Positions 1 to 8,349 are shown, counted from the first letter of the stretch. The stretch: 51,752 bases of DNA from Bacillus sp. FJAT-28004 (GCF_001280845.1 NZ_LGHP01000001.1:4329712-4381463); one strand, 5' to 3'. Notes: a model not told the origin generated them from the letters alone. Numbers and translations are program-made.

Positions 1-273
1 TTCGCCGCATCTGTTTCATTATTAAATCCTCATGCAATCCTCGATACTATCGGTGTAATTGGAACAAGTTCCATTTCCTATTCTGGGATGGAAAAGCTAG
101 CATTTACACTTGCTTGTATATTGGTGTCATGGATTTGGTTTTTTTCTCTTGCCTTAGTGGGAAGACAAGTAGGAAGATTAGATAAATCTGGCAGGTTTAT
201 CATTTTTCTAAACAAAGTTTCTGCCATTATTATGTGGGGAACAGCTGTATATCTTATTACACTATTAAACTAA
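1..273 (+). CDS. LysE/ArgO-family amino-acid exporter, C-terminal part (5' end outside window)
   Basis: The frame is open from base 1, so the gene begins before the window; about 90 C-terminal residues are present. The residues start FAASVSLLNPHAILDT. The NPHAxLDT motif is characteristic of LysE/ArgO/RhtB transporters, inner-membrane proteins that export basic or other amino acids in exchange for protons. Two hydrophobic segments follow (about residues 31-50 and 67-89), as expected for the last helices of the family. The substrate cannot be told from this fragment. The stop is TAA, and no strong terminator follows directly. Confidence 0.75.
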   Translation, partial: FAASVSLLNPHAILDTIGVIGTSSISYSGMEKLAFTLACILVSWIWFFSLALVGRQVGRLDKSGRFIIFLNKVSAIIMWGTAVYLITLLN

Positions 274-427
274 CGGGACACGTTAGCTCAATAAAACAGC
301 AGCAGTCTAGGACTTTATTTTTTCATCCAGGCTTACGCTTTTTTTATAGTTAGAGCCAGTCTAATACTTTATTTTCTTTCTACATTAACCAATCATGCTG
401 GGATAGCAGTCAGAGGGCATAACGAAC

Positions 428-690
428 AGGAAAATCTCCAGCTAATTTTACAATTGTACCCGTTACCGCTTAATTAGAAGGAAATACTCCCTTTAAATCG
501 ATGGAAATAAGCTGTTTTCTAAAATATTGCTTAGATTAGCGGGAGAAATTCCGGTTACATTCGTTTTCATCTGAAAAGAGCGAATTATAGCAGGAGAAAT
601 TCCTGTTAGTTTGTTTATTACGTAGCAAAATAGGTCGGACGACGACCGGAATGAGTAGAGCAGGAGAAGTGACTCCCTAATGTCTAAATA
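428..690. repeat. Degenerate spaced repeat field, core GCAGGAGAAATTCC
   Basis: The 479-bp gap between the exporter and the ABC operon holds at least five related short elements at about 428, 478, 539, 590 and 660, spaced roughly 50-70 bp. The two clearest copies are GCGGGAGAAATTCCGGTTA (539-557) and GCAGGAGAAATTCCTGTTA (590-608). In the second, CAGGA and TCCTG form an inverted repeat around GAAAT. The other three are more decayed. A 73-codon minus-strand frame across them encodes TGISPA twice, which only reflects the repeat, and I do not call it a gene. I see no gene in 274-427. Function is unknown. Confidence 0.6.
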
Positions 691-691
691 A

Positions 692-733
692 AAAACGGTC
701 AAACCCACATTCACAGTGGGTTTGACCGTTTTT
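692..733. terminator. Strong bidirectional rho-independent terminator
   Basis: A near-perfect 18-bp stem (AAAAACGGTCAAACCCAC and its complement) closes on a short loop and has A/T runs on both sides. It lies directly after the last minus-strand permease gene (stop at 753) and should end the ABC operon. Transcripts entering from the left would be stopped too. Confidence 0.85.
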
Positions 734-752
734 GCAGTTTTACCTGAGCAGC

Positions 753-1493
753 TTACACTTCTTTACGAGTGAAATAAAGAAGACCGATTGCAAAAAATAA
801 AACAAAGCTGCTCGTTATGGTAATGAGCAAATTTTCTAATGGAAGCGCGAAAGCGCCGAAGTTGTCACCCTCGAAGCTCAGCATCGCTAACATAGGTTGT
901 GCCCAAGGGTAGAAGGGAGCGAATCGTTCAGAGTTAACAACAAGCATATTAGGCAGCGTCAGCATCACGTTAATAACAAGCGGAGCGGCGAAGCTGCTCC
1001 AGCTCACAGATACGAGCAGTTGAAGTGCTGCAAGCGGGAGACACGCAAGCCATCCGCTGCCTATTCCTTTCATAAGCATCTCCCACGGCAGTGGGCCATC
1101 TATGCCTTGATAGGACGCTGCTATGATGACTGCTCCTAGAAACAATAGCTGTGTGATGGCAAGGAGAACAGCGACTACGCTGAATTTTGCAAAATAAAGG
1201 CCGATTCTAGACACGGGAAGCGTCAACAGCTGCTTCCAGCCTCCTCCTACATGCTCGTATCTGCATACGAAAGCGGAGAGAATGCCTGTTAGAATAGGTA
1301 AAAATAGCATGGCATGGAACGAAGCCATTGAAGCAATGAGTAAGGCATATTGAGCAGATGCATCCGAAGAATCAAAAGATATTAACATTCCGAGAGCAAG
1401 CGACAGCAGCGAGCTGAGCGGAATGAGTATCCAAATGAAGGTTTTGAATAACTTAATCCGTTCCGCAGCAACTAAACGAAAGAAACCAATCAT
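753..1493 (-). CDS. ABC-2 permease, lantibiotic-immunity type (LanG/MutG-like)
   Basis: A 246-residue membrane protein with about six hydrophobic helices and no catalytic motif. Length, order and the phrase CRYEHVGGGWKQLLTLPVSR (an amphipathic loop shared by these permeases) fit the G subunit of LanFEG exporters, which pump lantibiotics or similar membrane-active peptides out of the producer's or a resistant cell's membrane. It starts 1 bp after the stop of the preceding permease, so the two are translationally coupled. It is last in the RR-HK-ATPase-permease-permease operon. The specific peptide substrate is unknown; a bacitracin-type (BcrABC) role is an alternative. Confidence 0.75.
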   Translation of the reverse strand: MIGFFRLVAAERIKLFKTFIWILIPLSSLLSLALGMLISFDSSDASAQYALLIASMASFHAMLFLPILTGILSAFVCRYEHVGGGWKQLLTLPVSRIGLYFAKFSVVAVLLAITQLLFLGAVIIAASYQGIDGPLPWEMLMKGIGSGWLACLPLAALQLLVSVSWSSFAAPLVINVMLTLPNMLVVNSERFAPFYPWAQPMLAMLSFEGDNFGAFALPLENLLITITSSFVLFFAIGLLYFTRKEV

Positions 1494-1494
1494 T

Positions 1495-2223
1495 TCAATT
1501 CACATCCTTTTTGATGAAATGAAAGGCGCCAACAAGTAGCAAGATGCACCCAAGTAAAAAACCTGCACCAACGAATAGTTCTCGCTGCGGATCCATATAA
1601 CCAAGCATTGGCCAGTTTAAAGGCAGCAACTTTGACCAATCCTTTGAAATCAGACCTGTAAATATGGAGCTGATAGCGATCAACACGCCAAACGTAATGG
1701 GAATGGCTTGATTTTTCATGGTCATACAAAGCCATACGAACAGCGCCAGCGCCGGGAGCGATGCAACGAACGGCAGGAAGCAAAGTCGCAAAATATCGAT
1801 TACAGGCATCTCTTTAAGCTCGAATCGCAACGATAAACCAAGCGCAGCGGTACCTACAGCCAGCAAAACGCATGATGAGAGCAGCAAAAGGAAGCTTAAG
1901 ACAAATTTGGAGCGGAATACAGCTCCCTTGGAAATAGGAAGGGCGAGCAGCTGCTTCCACGCATTTGTGTTATGCTCGATATTTGCGAGCAGGGAAGAGA
2001 CGAGTGTCACGCCAAGGAATAGTGAGATTGGAACGAACATTTGAATGTCCTGCAGCAGAACCTCCCAAAGTCTCCCCGCATATTTGTTCGTTAAATATTC
2101 ATAACGGAGTCCGTAATTGAGAGCTTGCATAGCGATCAATCCGATAGGCCCAATAAAGATAAGAAACCATAGCCCCTTGCCGCGTATTTTCAAAAAGTCA
2201 GCCGAAAGCGCTTTGAGCATCAT
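1495..2223 (-). CDS. ABC-2 permease, lantibiotic-immunity type (LanE/MutE-like)
   Basis: A 242-residue, six-helix ABC-2 type permease. It carries the loop IEHNTNAWKQLLALPISKGA, equivalent to the EHVGGGWKQLLTLPVSR loop of the next gene, so the two are diverged paralogues that probably form a heterodimer. The start ATG overlaps the ATPase stop (ATGA overlap), a classic coupled arrangement. With the ATPase it would form an exporter extracting a peptide antibiotic from the membrane. Confidence 0.75.
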   Translation of the reverse strand: MMLKALSADFLKIRGKGLWFLIFIGPIGLIAMQALNYGLRYEYLTNKYAGRLWEVLLQDIQMFVPISLFLGVTLVSSLLANIEHNTNAWKQLLALPISKGAVFRSKFVLSFLLLLSSCVLLAVGTAALGLSLRFELKEMPVIDILRLCFLPFVASLPALALFVWLCMTMKNQAIPITFGVLIAISSIFTGLISKDWSKLLPLNWPMLGYMDPQRELFVGAGFLLGCILLLVGAFHFIKKDVN

Positions 2224-3134
2224 AGCTGCTTGCCCTCCCCGACAATTTGCAGGAAGAGATCCTCCAGCGATTTTCGTTTCTCCTCGACGCGGTAGATGGA
2301 ATGTTCCCGTTCAACGAGATTTTTTACGATGCGTGCAAGGGCAGGGTTATCCGTATGCTCCAGCATAATTGCGGAACCGTTTTGTACAGCTTCCACGCCT
2401 TGCCGCTGCAAGACTGCCAAAGCAAGCTCTGGCTCAGACACGACAAGCGATATTCGGCCTTGTGCCTGCTCATGCAAATGGCTGATCGTATCTTGAAAGA
2501 CGAGCTCCCCTTGCCGAATAATACCAACCGTCCCTGCCGTAAGCTCTACCTCACTTAACAAATGACTGGATATAAGGACGGTTATGCCATGCTGCTTAGG
2601 CATTTGCTTAATTAATTCGCGTATCTCTAGTATGCCGGATGGATCAAGTCCATTTGTCGGCTCGTCGAGAAGCAGCAGTTCCGGGCTGCCAAGCAATGCG
2701 CTCGCGATGCCTAATCGCTGCTTCATCCCAAGCGAGTAGCCTTTCACTGGACGCCTCGCCTCCTTAGTCAGGCCAACGATGTCCAATACTTCAGTAATCT
2801 TGGATGTAGGAGAGCCAAGAATACGGCGAATAGCTTCCAAGTTATCGACGGCACTTAAATGCCCATAATACGAGGGATACTCGACGAGCGAGCCGACTCG
2901 GCGTAATATGGATAACCGTTCCTTCTTCAACGGCTGTCCAAAAATATGGACAGACCCTCCCGATGGCTGGATTAATCCGAGCAGCATGCGGATTGTCGTT
3001 GTTTTACCAGCGCCGTTCGGTCCAAGAAAACCATATATATCTCCTTTTGCTATTTTCAAGTTCAGGTTGGACACCGCATAACGCCCTTTATAACGTTTGC
3101 TTAGCCCTTTCGTTTCGATTACCCATTCATTCAC
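2220..3134 (-). CDS. ABC transporter ATPase, lantibiotic/bacitracin-resistance type (LanF/BcrA-like)
   Basis: A complete nucleotide-binding subunit that powers the two permeases. Counting from an upstream in-frame GTG at 3143, it shows Walker A GPNGAGKT (41-48), Q-loop region, signature-like YSLGMKQR (136-143), Walker B LLLLDEP (156-162), D-loop GLDP and the switch histidine in ISSHL (194). YSLGMKQR in place of LSGGQ is typical of the BcrA/LanF group. I prefer GTG at 3134 as start because GAGGTG lies six bases before it; GTG at 3143 overlaps that ribosome site. The last third is the usual regulatory extension of drug-export ATPases. An 84-94-bp gap separates it from the kinase gene, so read-through or a weak internal promoter is possible. 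Confidence 0.85.
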   Translation of the reverse strand: MNEWVIETKGLSKRYKGRYAVSNLNLKIAKGDIYGFLGPNGAGKTTTIRMLLGLIQPSGGSVHIFGQPLKKERLSILRRVGSLVEYPSYYGHLSAVDNLEAIRRILGSPTSKITEVLDIVGLTKEARRPVKGYSLGMKQRLGIASALLGSPELLLLDEPTNGLDPSGILEIRELIKQMPKQHGITVLISSHLLSEVELTAGTVGIIRQGELVFQDTISHLHEQAQGRISLVVSEPELALAVLQRQGVEAVQNGSAIMLEHTDNPALARIVKNLVEREHSIYRVEEKRKSLEDLFLQIVGEGKQL

Positions 3135-3227
3135 GTTAATCACCTCAGTACTTACATTAACGGATGAAGGTTAAACGAAGAGTTCCCCAAGTTTAAATTT
3201 TGTTTAAAAAAACAACAGTGCGTCTGC

Positions 3228-4616
3228 TCAATTTAAATAAATATAAATGGTCGTACCACTTGCTTGGTTATCCATATGCCAATCGAGCTTCATTTCTTTC
3301 AGTAGATAGTCGACAATGGCAAGACCAATGCCAGCGCCCTTGCCCATCGAAGCAGTCTCCAGTCCATTGCCGCGATCTCGAATAACGAGCGCAGATCGGC
3401 CTTGATATCGCTCTACGGTGATGCCAATATATTTGCCGCCTCTCGCATGCCTTGTTACATTTTGGAATAAGTTATCCAGCACGCGGCGGAAACCCGCTTT
3501 ATCAACATCACGAAGCATAGAACCATCAGGCAGCTCCACTTCAGCAACGATACCTTCCTGTTCCCAAAGAGGATACCAGGACGCCGCGCTTTCACGAACT
3601 AACCGCAGCAAATCCTGAGGTTCGAGCTTAAGCGGATAGCGTCCGCTGGTCATGAGCGTGTAGGAGAGCAGGTTTTCTATGAGACTGTCTAAGCTGATGA
3701 TTTTTTGCTCCATTTGCTTGACCGCTGCTTGCGCGCTCGAGCTTAACGGTTCCTTATGCAAGGAATAAAGGTGGCTGTTCATAACGGTTAATGGGGTCCT
3801 CAGATCATGCGATAAGCTGGCGATGAGCTGCTTGCGAAGCTCCTCTTCTGCACGCTCGCGCTCTGTGCTCTCCCGAAGCTGCTCAACCATTTGATTAAAA
3901 GCCGCCTCCAGCTGCCCAATTTCATCATTTTTATTTAATAGGATCGGCATGGGCAGACCATTGTCGCCGTGCAAAGTCATAGCTGTTTGCAGGCTGAGCA
4001 GACGCTTGCGAATATGCCGGAAGAAAAGCAAGGACAACAAGAAGAAAAAGGCGAACATAATAAACAGAAACCCCAGATAAAAAGGTGTTCCCGATCCGAT
4101 CGGTTTATCTAGCTGAATAACAGAACGCGGCAGCTGCATCACCATGAAGCCAGACTCTTTGTGGTCTGCCCCAAGGAATGAGACGATCGTAAAGGGATCG
4201 CTGTCGATGCTTGCCTTCATGAATTGAATCGAGCGGGCAGGCGTCCACTTGCTTGGCAGCTGTTCTTGGGTCGGAAGTTGCAGCCTTGTTGAACCGGTAG
4301 AGTCGACCCAGAAGAAGGAGGCTTCGGGGTAAGTTCGCTTAAGCTCTTGAAGCTTGCTGTCTATCTGAGCGGTATCGCTCTCTGTCAGTTCTGCTGCTTG
4401 CTTATGCCACATTAAGCTTAGGTCTTTCCCGCTGCCGTACTTCAAATAGTTCATATTCGTCGATTGTGTATTTTCTTGAATGAGCATATAAAGAATAGAA
4501 GTTATCGGGAATATGATCGGGATAAATAGAAAGGCAAATAAAATGATAAGCAGGTAGCGAGACAACAAGGTTTGGCGGAATTTCATGCCGCCGGTATGTT
4601 TTTTAGGCTTTTTCAT
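3228..4616 (-). CDS. Membrane sensor histidine kinase of the ABC operon
   Basis: 462 residues. Helix 1 lies at about 21-44, an extracytoplasmic domain of about 130 residues follows, helix 2 lies at 179-199, then a HAMP linker, a HisKA domain with phospho-accepting His270 in SLSHDLRTPLT, and a HATPase_c domain (N box LDNLFQNVTRHA, then RDRGNGL and GAGIGLAIVDYLL). The large external domain separates it from the intramembrane-sensing BceS type, which has almost no loop, and fits LanK/NisK-like or VanS-like kinases that sense a ligand outside the cell. Its ATG overlaps the regulator stop by four bases. It probably senses the compound exported by the ABC transporter. Confidence 0.9.
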   Translation of the reverse strand: MKKPKKHTGGMKFRQTLLSRYLLIILFAFLFIPIIFPITSILYMLIQENTQSTNMNYLKYGSGKDLSLMWHKQAAELTESDTAQIDSKLQELKRTYPEASFFWVDSTGSTRLQLPTQEQLPSKWTPARSIQFMKASIDSDPFTIVSFLGADHKESGFMVMQLPRSVIQLDKPIGSGTPFYLGFLFIMFAFFFLLSLLFFRHIRKRLLSLQTAMTLHGDNGLPMPILLNKNDEIGQLEAAFNQMVEQLRESTERERAEEELRKQLIASLSHDLRTPLTVMNSHLYSLHKEPLSSSAQAAVKQMEQKIISLDSLIENLLSYTLMTSGRYPLKLEPQDLLRLVRESAASWYPLWEQEGIVAEVELPDGSMLRDVDKAGFRRVLDNLFQNVTRHARGGKYIGITVERYQGRSALVIRDRGNGLETASMGKGAGIGLAIVDYLLKEMKLDWHMDNQASGTTIYIYLN

Positions 4617-5287
4617 GCGCGTACCCGATAGCCGATGCCGCGAACCGTCTCAATGATTTCAGGGGCAGCGGGGTTACGCTCAATTTTCTCCCTCAAATAG
4701 CGGATGTGCACCATTAACGTTTTATCTCCTTCAATGAAGGATTCTCCCCACACGGCCTCATAAATTTGTTCTTTCGTAAGCAGTTGTCCTAAATGGCGCA
4801 GCAGGTAGCTGAAGATGTGAAACTGCTTGCCTGTTAGCATGATTTCTTCCCCAGTCTCGCGGTTTTCTACTCGGTTTTGCTGCTCATAGACGAGCAGATG
4901 CTTAATAGCCAATGGTTCAGCATTGCGCGCGCCCGATCGGCGGAGAAGCACTTCCACGCGAGCGGTTAACTCATCGGGATGAAAAGGCTTGGTGAGGTAG
5001 TCGTCAGCGAATTGCAAGCCTTGCAGCTTATCATCAATGGATGTGCGGGCTGAAAGCATCAGAATAGGAATATCCGGTGCAGCTTTTTTAAGCCGCTGTC
5101 CAATGGTAAAGCCATCAAGTCCCGGCAGCATGACATCGAGGATGACAAGTCTGCAGCCAGCAGCGGCCTCAAGCGCATGTTCGCCGTTCTTCAACCATTC
5201 AACTTTATAACCTTGCTCTTGCAAATGCTTTGATACGAAACCTCCGATCTCGATATCATCTTCAATATATAGCAGTGATGCAGTCAT
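4613..5287 (-). CDS. OmpR-family response regulator of the ABC operon
   Basis: 224 residues: receiver domain (acidic pocket D10-D11, phospho-acceptor D51 in LVILDVMLPGLDG, K100) and a C-terminal winged helix (about 130-224, ending ETVRGIGYRVRA). It is first in the operon and should activate it when phosphorylated by the adjacent kinase. The ribosome site is AAGGA upstream of ATG 5287. A TATAAT -10 sits at 5347-5352 on the minus strand with no recognisable -35, as expected for an activated promoter. Odd point: the loop before beta5 reads GLQFADDYLTKPF, one residue shorter than the usual GLxxGADDYLTKPF, with the conserved glycine missing. Confidence 0.9.
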   Translation of the reverse strand: MTASLLYIEDDIEIGGFVSKHLQEQGYKVEWLKNGEHALEAAAGCRLVILDVMLPGLDGFTIGQRLKKAAPDIPILMLSARTSIDDKLQGLQFADDYLTKPFHPDELTARVEVLLRRSGARNAEPLAIKHLLVYEQQNRVENRETGEEIMLTGKQFHIFSYLLRHLGQLLTKEQIYEAVWGESFIEGDKTLMVHIRYLREKIERNPAAPEIIETVRGIGYRVRA

Positions 5288-5420
5288 ATTCGAAACGTTC
5301 CTTTCGTTATTTCAATTCGTTTCCTTATTTTAGCTGTTCTGTTTCGATTATACGGCAGAGCTCGGCGGATTGCATGCCCTAAAACATTGCTTGAAGTGGA
5401 ACAACCGCTTGGATCTAATT

Positions 5421-5463
5421 GAAAAAAAGAAAGGGACCTAGCCGATAATGGCTAGATCCCTTT
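5421..5463 (-). terminator. Terminator after khtTU
   Basis: On the minus strand an 11-bp stem (GGGATCTAGCC pairing with GGCTAGGTCCC) with a six-base loop is followed by a long T-rich run. It ends the khtT-khtU transcript. Confidence 0.8.
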
Positions 5464-5478
5464 GTTCTATTTGATACG

Positions 5479-6702
5479 TCAGCCTTCGCTTTCAGGCTCC
5501 TGTACTTTCTTTTTCTTTTCCCATCTGAATATTGCGTTTAACCCTTTGAATACCAGCTTCGACTCCTTTGTCAGAAGTGGTCCCATTATCGCAAGAATGA
5601 GTACATACAAGGCGGCGAATGGCTGCAGAAGCTCAAGCAAGCCGCCTGCTTTGCCGAGGTTCGCCATAATGATGGAGAACTCGCCGCGAGATACGATGGT
5701 CAGTCCGATATTGGCGGATGCCTTCGGCGATAAGCCTGCACTTTTTCCTGCTAACATGCCGGCTAAGAAGTTGCCGAATAGTGTAACGCCAACCGCTCCA
5801 AGCGACAGCCATACAGCTCCGCCTAGCGCGAAAGGGTCGATGGTCAGACCGAAGCTGAAGAAGAATAGTGCGCCGAAGAAGTCGCGGAAGGGCAAAATAA
5901 GATGCTCAATCCGTTTCATGTGAACAGTCTCAGCCAGCACTAAGCCTACGAGTAGCGCGCCAATTGCCTCCGCTACGTGAATCGTTTCGGAGAAGCCTGC
6001 CACGAGGAACAGGAAACCGAATACAAGCAGCAGAAACAGCTCATTAGAGCGAATATTGAAAATTTTGTTAAGAAGCGGCGCAGCTTTCCTTCCTATAATC
6101 AAGAAAAGCAGCATGAAGCCTAATGCATAGGAAGCAGAAAGGAGTACTCCGCCTAAAGTTGACGAATCACTGAGTACGAGCCCAGAGAGAACGGAAATAT
6201 ATACAGCAAGGAAGATATCCTCGAACATAATGATTCCGAGAATCATTTCTGTCTCTGGGTTTGCGGTCCGTTTTAAATCGACGAGCACCTTCGCAACGAT
6301 AGCACTCGACGAAATCGTTGTAATGCCGGCGATGACCATCGTTTCTTCAATAGGGAAGTCGTTGATCCAGCCAAATAACAAACCAAGTGAAAAGTTGATA
6401 AGAATATAGATGGTTCCGCCTACCGCAATCGAGCGACCCGATTTCATTAATCGACCCACAGAAAACTCCAGACCTAAATAGAACAGGAGGAACAGCACGC
6501 CTAGCCGCCCCATGAATTCAATTAGTTCTGCACTATGAATAAACCTAAAGTCCAGTATGCCTACGTGAGGCGCATGAGGACCTACGGCCATGCCGATTAA
6601 AATATAAAACGGGATGACGGAAAACCGAATTTTTGCAGCTAACAGCCCGACTAAGGCGATGAGTATAACAGCAAGACCGATTTCCAGCACCATGTGATCC
6701 AT
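5479..6702 (-). CDS. khtU: K+/H+ antiporter transmembrane subunit KhtU (CPA2 family)
   Basis: 407 residues with 11-13 hydrophobic segments across the whole length, belonging to the monovalent cation:proton antiporter-2 (Na_H_Exchanger) family. In Bacillus subtilis, KhtU works with the soluble subunit KhtT to extrude K+ in exchange for protons, protecting cells at alkaline pH, high K+ or during electrophile stress. Length (about 408 in B. subtilis) and the khtT-khtU order match. The start is ATG at 6702 with GGGAG nine bases upstream, two bases after the khtT stop, so the two are coupled. Confidence 0.85.
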   Translation of the reverse strand: MDHMVLEIGLAVILIALVGLLAAKIRFSVIPFYILIGMAVGPHAPHVGILDFRFIHSAELIEFMGRLGVLFLLFYLGLEFSVGRLMKSGRSIAVGGTIYILINFSLGLLFGWINDFPIEETMVIAGITTISSSAIVAKVLVDLKRTANPETEMILGIIMFEDIFLAVYISVLSGLVLSDSSTLGGVLLSASYALGFMLLFLIIGRKAAPLLNKIFNIRSNELFLLLVFGFLFLVAGFSETIHVAEAIGALLVGLVLAETVHMKRIEHLILPFRDFFGALFFFSFGLTIDPFALGGAVWLSLGAVGVTLFGNFLAGMLAGKSAGLSPKASANIGLTIVSRGEFSIIMANLGKAGGLLELLQPFAALYVLILAIMGPLLTKESKLVFKGLNAIFRWEKKKKVQEPESEG

Positions 6703-6704
6703 AA

Positions 6705-7196
6705 TTAACGGCTCCCATTTTGCAGTATCAGCTTAAGAAGCTTCAGATGCTGTCGTTCACCTGCAACGATAAGGGTAGTATCTGCCTTGAATATATAGTC
6801 GGGGCCGGGATTAATATGCTTTGCTTCCTTCTCAACCGCAGCGATAATCGTCGCTCCAGTCGTTTGGCGAATATCGGCCTGGCCGATCGTTCTGCCAATG
6901 CATGCGGCGTTTGGTTCAATCTTGTACCATTCAATCGTTAGATCATCGAGCGCGACTTCAATCGTTTCAAGCGCTTTCGGCTTGTAGGTCATACCGCCAA
7001 TGATGGCAGCGACTTGTCTTGCTTCTTCATCCTCAAGGGTTACCATGGAAATGCTATCGTCTGGATCCTCATAGTCAAAGTGATACATCTCACGGCGTCC
7101 GTCATCATGAATAATAATGACAAACTTATCGCCGCTCCTCGCCATAACTTGGTATTTTCGGCCAATACCGGGCAGATCGGATTCTCTAATATTCAT
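6705..7196 (-). CDS. khtT: KhtT, regulatory TrkA_C (RCK_C) subunit of the KhtTU antiporter
   Basis: 163 residues. The N-terminal half (starting MNIRESDLPGIGRKYQV) is the KhtT-specific domain and the C-terminal half (about 80-160) is a TrkA_C domain with IGRTIGQADIRQTTGATIIAAV and a terminal TTLIVAGERQHL. In B. subtilis, KhtT is the cytosolic subunit that activates KhtU, and its RCK_C domain binds c-di-AMP. GAGGAGG lies before ATG 7196. It sits 49 bp downstream of the membrane ORF ending at 7245, so that ORF could share the transcript. Confidence 0.85.
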   Translation of the reverse strand: MNIRESDLPGIGRKYQVMARSGDKFVIIIHDDGRREMYHFDYEDPDDSISMVTLEDEEARQVAAIIGGMTYKPKALETIEVALDDLTIEWYKIEPNAACIGRTIGQADIRQTTGATIIAAVEKEAKHINPGPDYIFKADTTLIVAGERQHLKLLKLILQNGSR

Positions 7197-7244
7197 TGTG
7201 TATGCCTCCTCATTTGTTGTTAGTATACGAACAAAATGAGAGGA

Positions 7245-7607
7245 TTAACCAACGAAATGGGATGTGAATTTAATCGGAGTCATTAGTAGATCGCGCAATC
7301 GCTGTCGATAAGATGTGACGAGTGCGGATAGGGTTGTGGATCGCCAATAAATAAGCATGAGAGCATGCACATAGGCGGCAACGAGTACGTTTTCCGGTAA
7401 AAATGTTTTGGCTGTGGTGCTCTGCTTGCGCACGGTTGATGTCGCATATTTCGCTGCCGTATTAATTCGGCTTGCACCAGCTGTTAGCTCAAACATATTG
7501 CCAGCTTGGTAGGCGAACAGAGCTGCAAAAAGCAGCGGAACAATAAGGAACAAGTTCATTAAATGCTTGCGACTAAAGCGACGGAAATCAAGTACGCCAT
7601 TGTTCAT
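7245..7607 (-). CDS. Small membrane-anchored protein of unknown function upstream of khtTU
   Basis: 120 residues. A perfect GGAGGTG ribosome site six bases before ATG 7607 indicates a real gene. There is one clear N-terminal membrane segment (about 17-34, LMNLFLIVPLLFAALFAYQA), then a basic, Ser/Thr-rich region and a second moderately hydrophobic stretch (about 70-90). I recognise no domain. In B. subtilis the position before khtT is held by khtS; this protein occupies the same place, but I cannot establish homology. Confidence 0.6.
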   Translation of the reverse strand: MNNGVLDFRRFSRKHLMNLFLIVPLLFAALFAYQAGNMFELTAGASRINTAAKYATSTVRKQSTTAKTFLPENVLVAAYVHALMLIYWRSTTLSALVTSYRQRLRDLLMTPIKFTSHFVG

Positions 7608-7732
7608 CTGTCCACCTCCAAAATGATTTCGTTAATATAAGTATAACTTATAAATTGAAAATTAAAAAGTCGATGTTACATTTTAACATAGAAAAAATGA
7701 AAATAGCCCTCTATTCCCACCTGTTTAATGAA

Positions 7733-7761
7733 TTGACGATATACCATAAGCGTTATAAAAT
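7733..7761 (+). promoter_or_regulatory. Sigma-A promoter for the cupin gene
   Basis: TTGACG (7733-7738), a 17-bp spacer and TAAAAT (7756-7761) lie about 60 bp before the cupin start codon. This is close to the vegetative consensus. Confidence 0.6.
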
Positions 7762-7819
7762 AAGTAAACGATTTTTATATACGAAAAGTACGTAAAAGAG
7801 AGAAAGAAGGTTGAAATGG

Positions 7820-8281
7820 ATGGGAGTAGGAGTAAAACAGTTGTCGCCGCTCGTACAAACGCTTGGTTTGAAGGAGCATGTCGAGGGTGGATGGTACAAG
7901 GAGATTTGGAAAGCAGGCTTTACAATACCGCAGGAAGTGCTAGGCGCTCCATATTCAGGATCACGTTTTGCAGCATCATCGATTTATTTTCTACTGCATC
8001 CAGGTGAGTTTTCGGATTGGCATAAGGTTTACTCAGACGAGTTGTGGATGTGGCATTCTGGCAGCCCATTGATGCTAACGCTTGGCGGCACAGAAGATGC
8101 GCCGGAAACTAGAAAAGAAATTATTGTTGGACCTGATGTGTTGGCAGGCCATCAGCCGCAGGCATTGGTGCCGGCTAACGAATGGCAAATGTCACACCTG
8201 CTAGGGGACGAGCCCGTACTTGTTTCTTGTGTAGTAGCACCTGGTTTCCATTACGATGATTTTCAACTCATAAAGCGATAA
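7820..8281 (+). CDS. DUF985 (Cupin_5) family protein
   Basis: About 153 residues forming a single cupin barrel. Family features visible are LGLKEHVEGGWYKEIW near the start, SSIYFLLHPGEFSDWHKV (first cupin motif with the metal-type histidine), ELWMWHSGSPL, and near the end VLVSCVVAPGFHYDDFQLI, which is diagnostic of DUF985. The biochemical role is unknown; sugar binding or isomerisation has been suggested for the fold. ATG 7820 is preferred over TTG 7811 because AGAAAGAAGG ends nine bases before it. It has its own promoter and terminator, so it is monocistronic. Confidence 0.8.
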   Translation: MGVGVKQLSPLVQTLGLKEHVEGGWYKEIWKAGFTIPQEVLGAPYSGSRFAASSIYFLLHPGEFSDWHKVYSDELWMWHSGSPLMLTLGGTEDAPETRKEIIVGPDVLAGHQPQALVPANEWQMSHLLGDEPVLVSCVVAPGFHYDDFQLIKR

Positions 8282-8305
8282 TTTACTATCATTAAATAAA
8301 TGACG

Positions 8306-8349
8306 AAGAGCCATCCGAGGAGTGAAGTTCCTTTGCCGGATGGCTCTTA
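8306..8349 (+). terminator. Terminator after the cupin gene
   Basis: A 12-bp stem (AAGAGCCATCCG and its complement CGGATGGCTCTT), a loop of about 18 bases and then ATTTT. It lies 25 bp after the cupin stop. Confidence 0.75.

Noticed and set aside
493..714. 73-codon minus-strand ORF with TGISPA repeats
   Set aside because: It is produced by the intergenic repeat, runs into the terminator and has no ribosome site.
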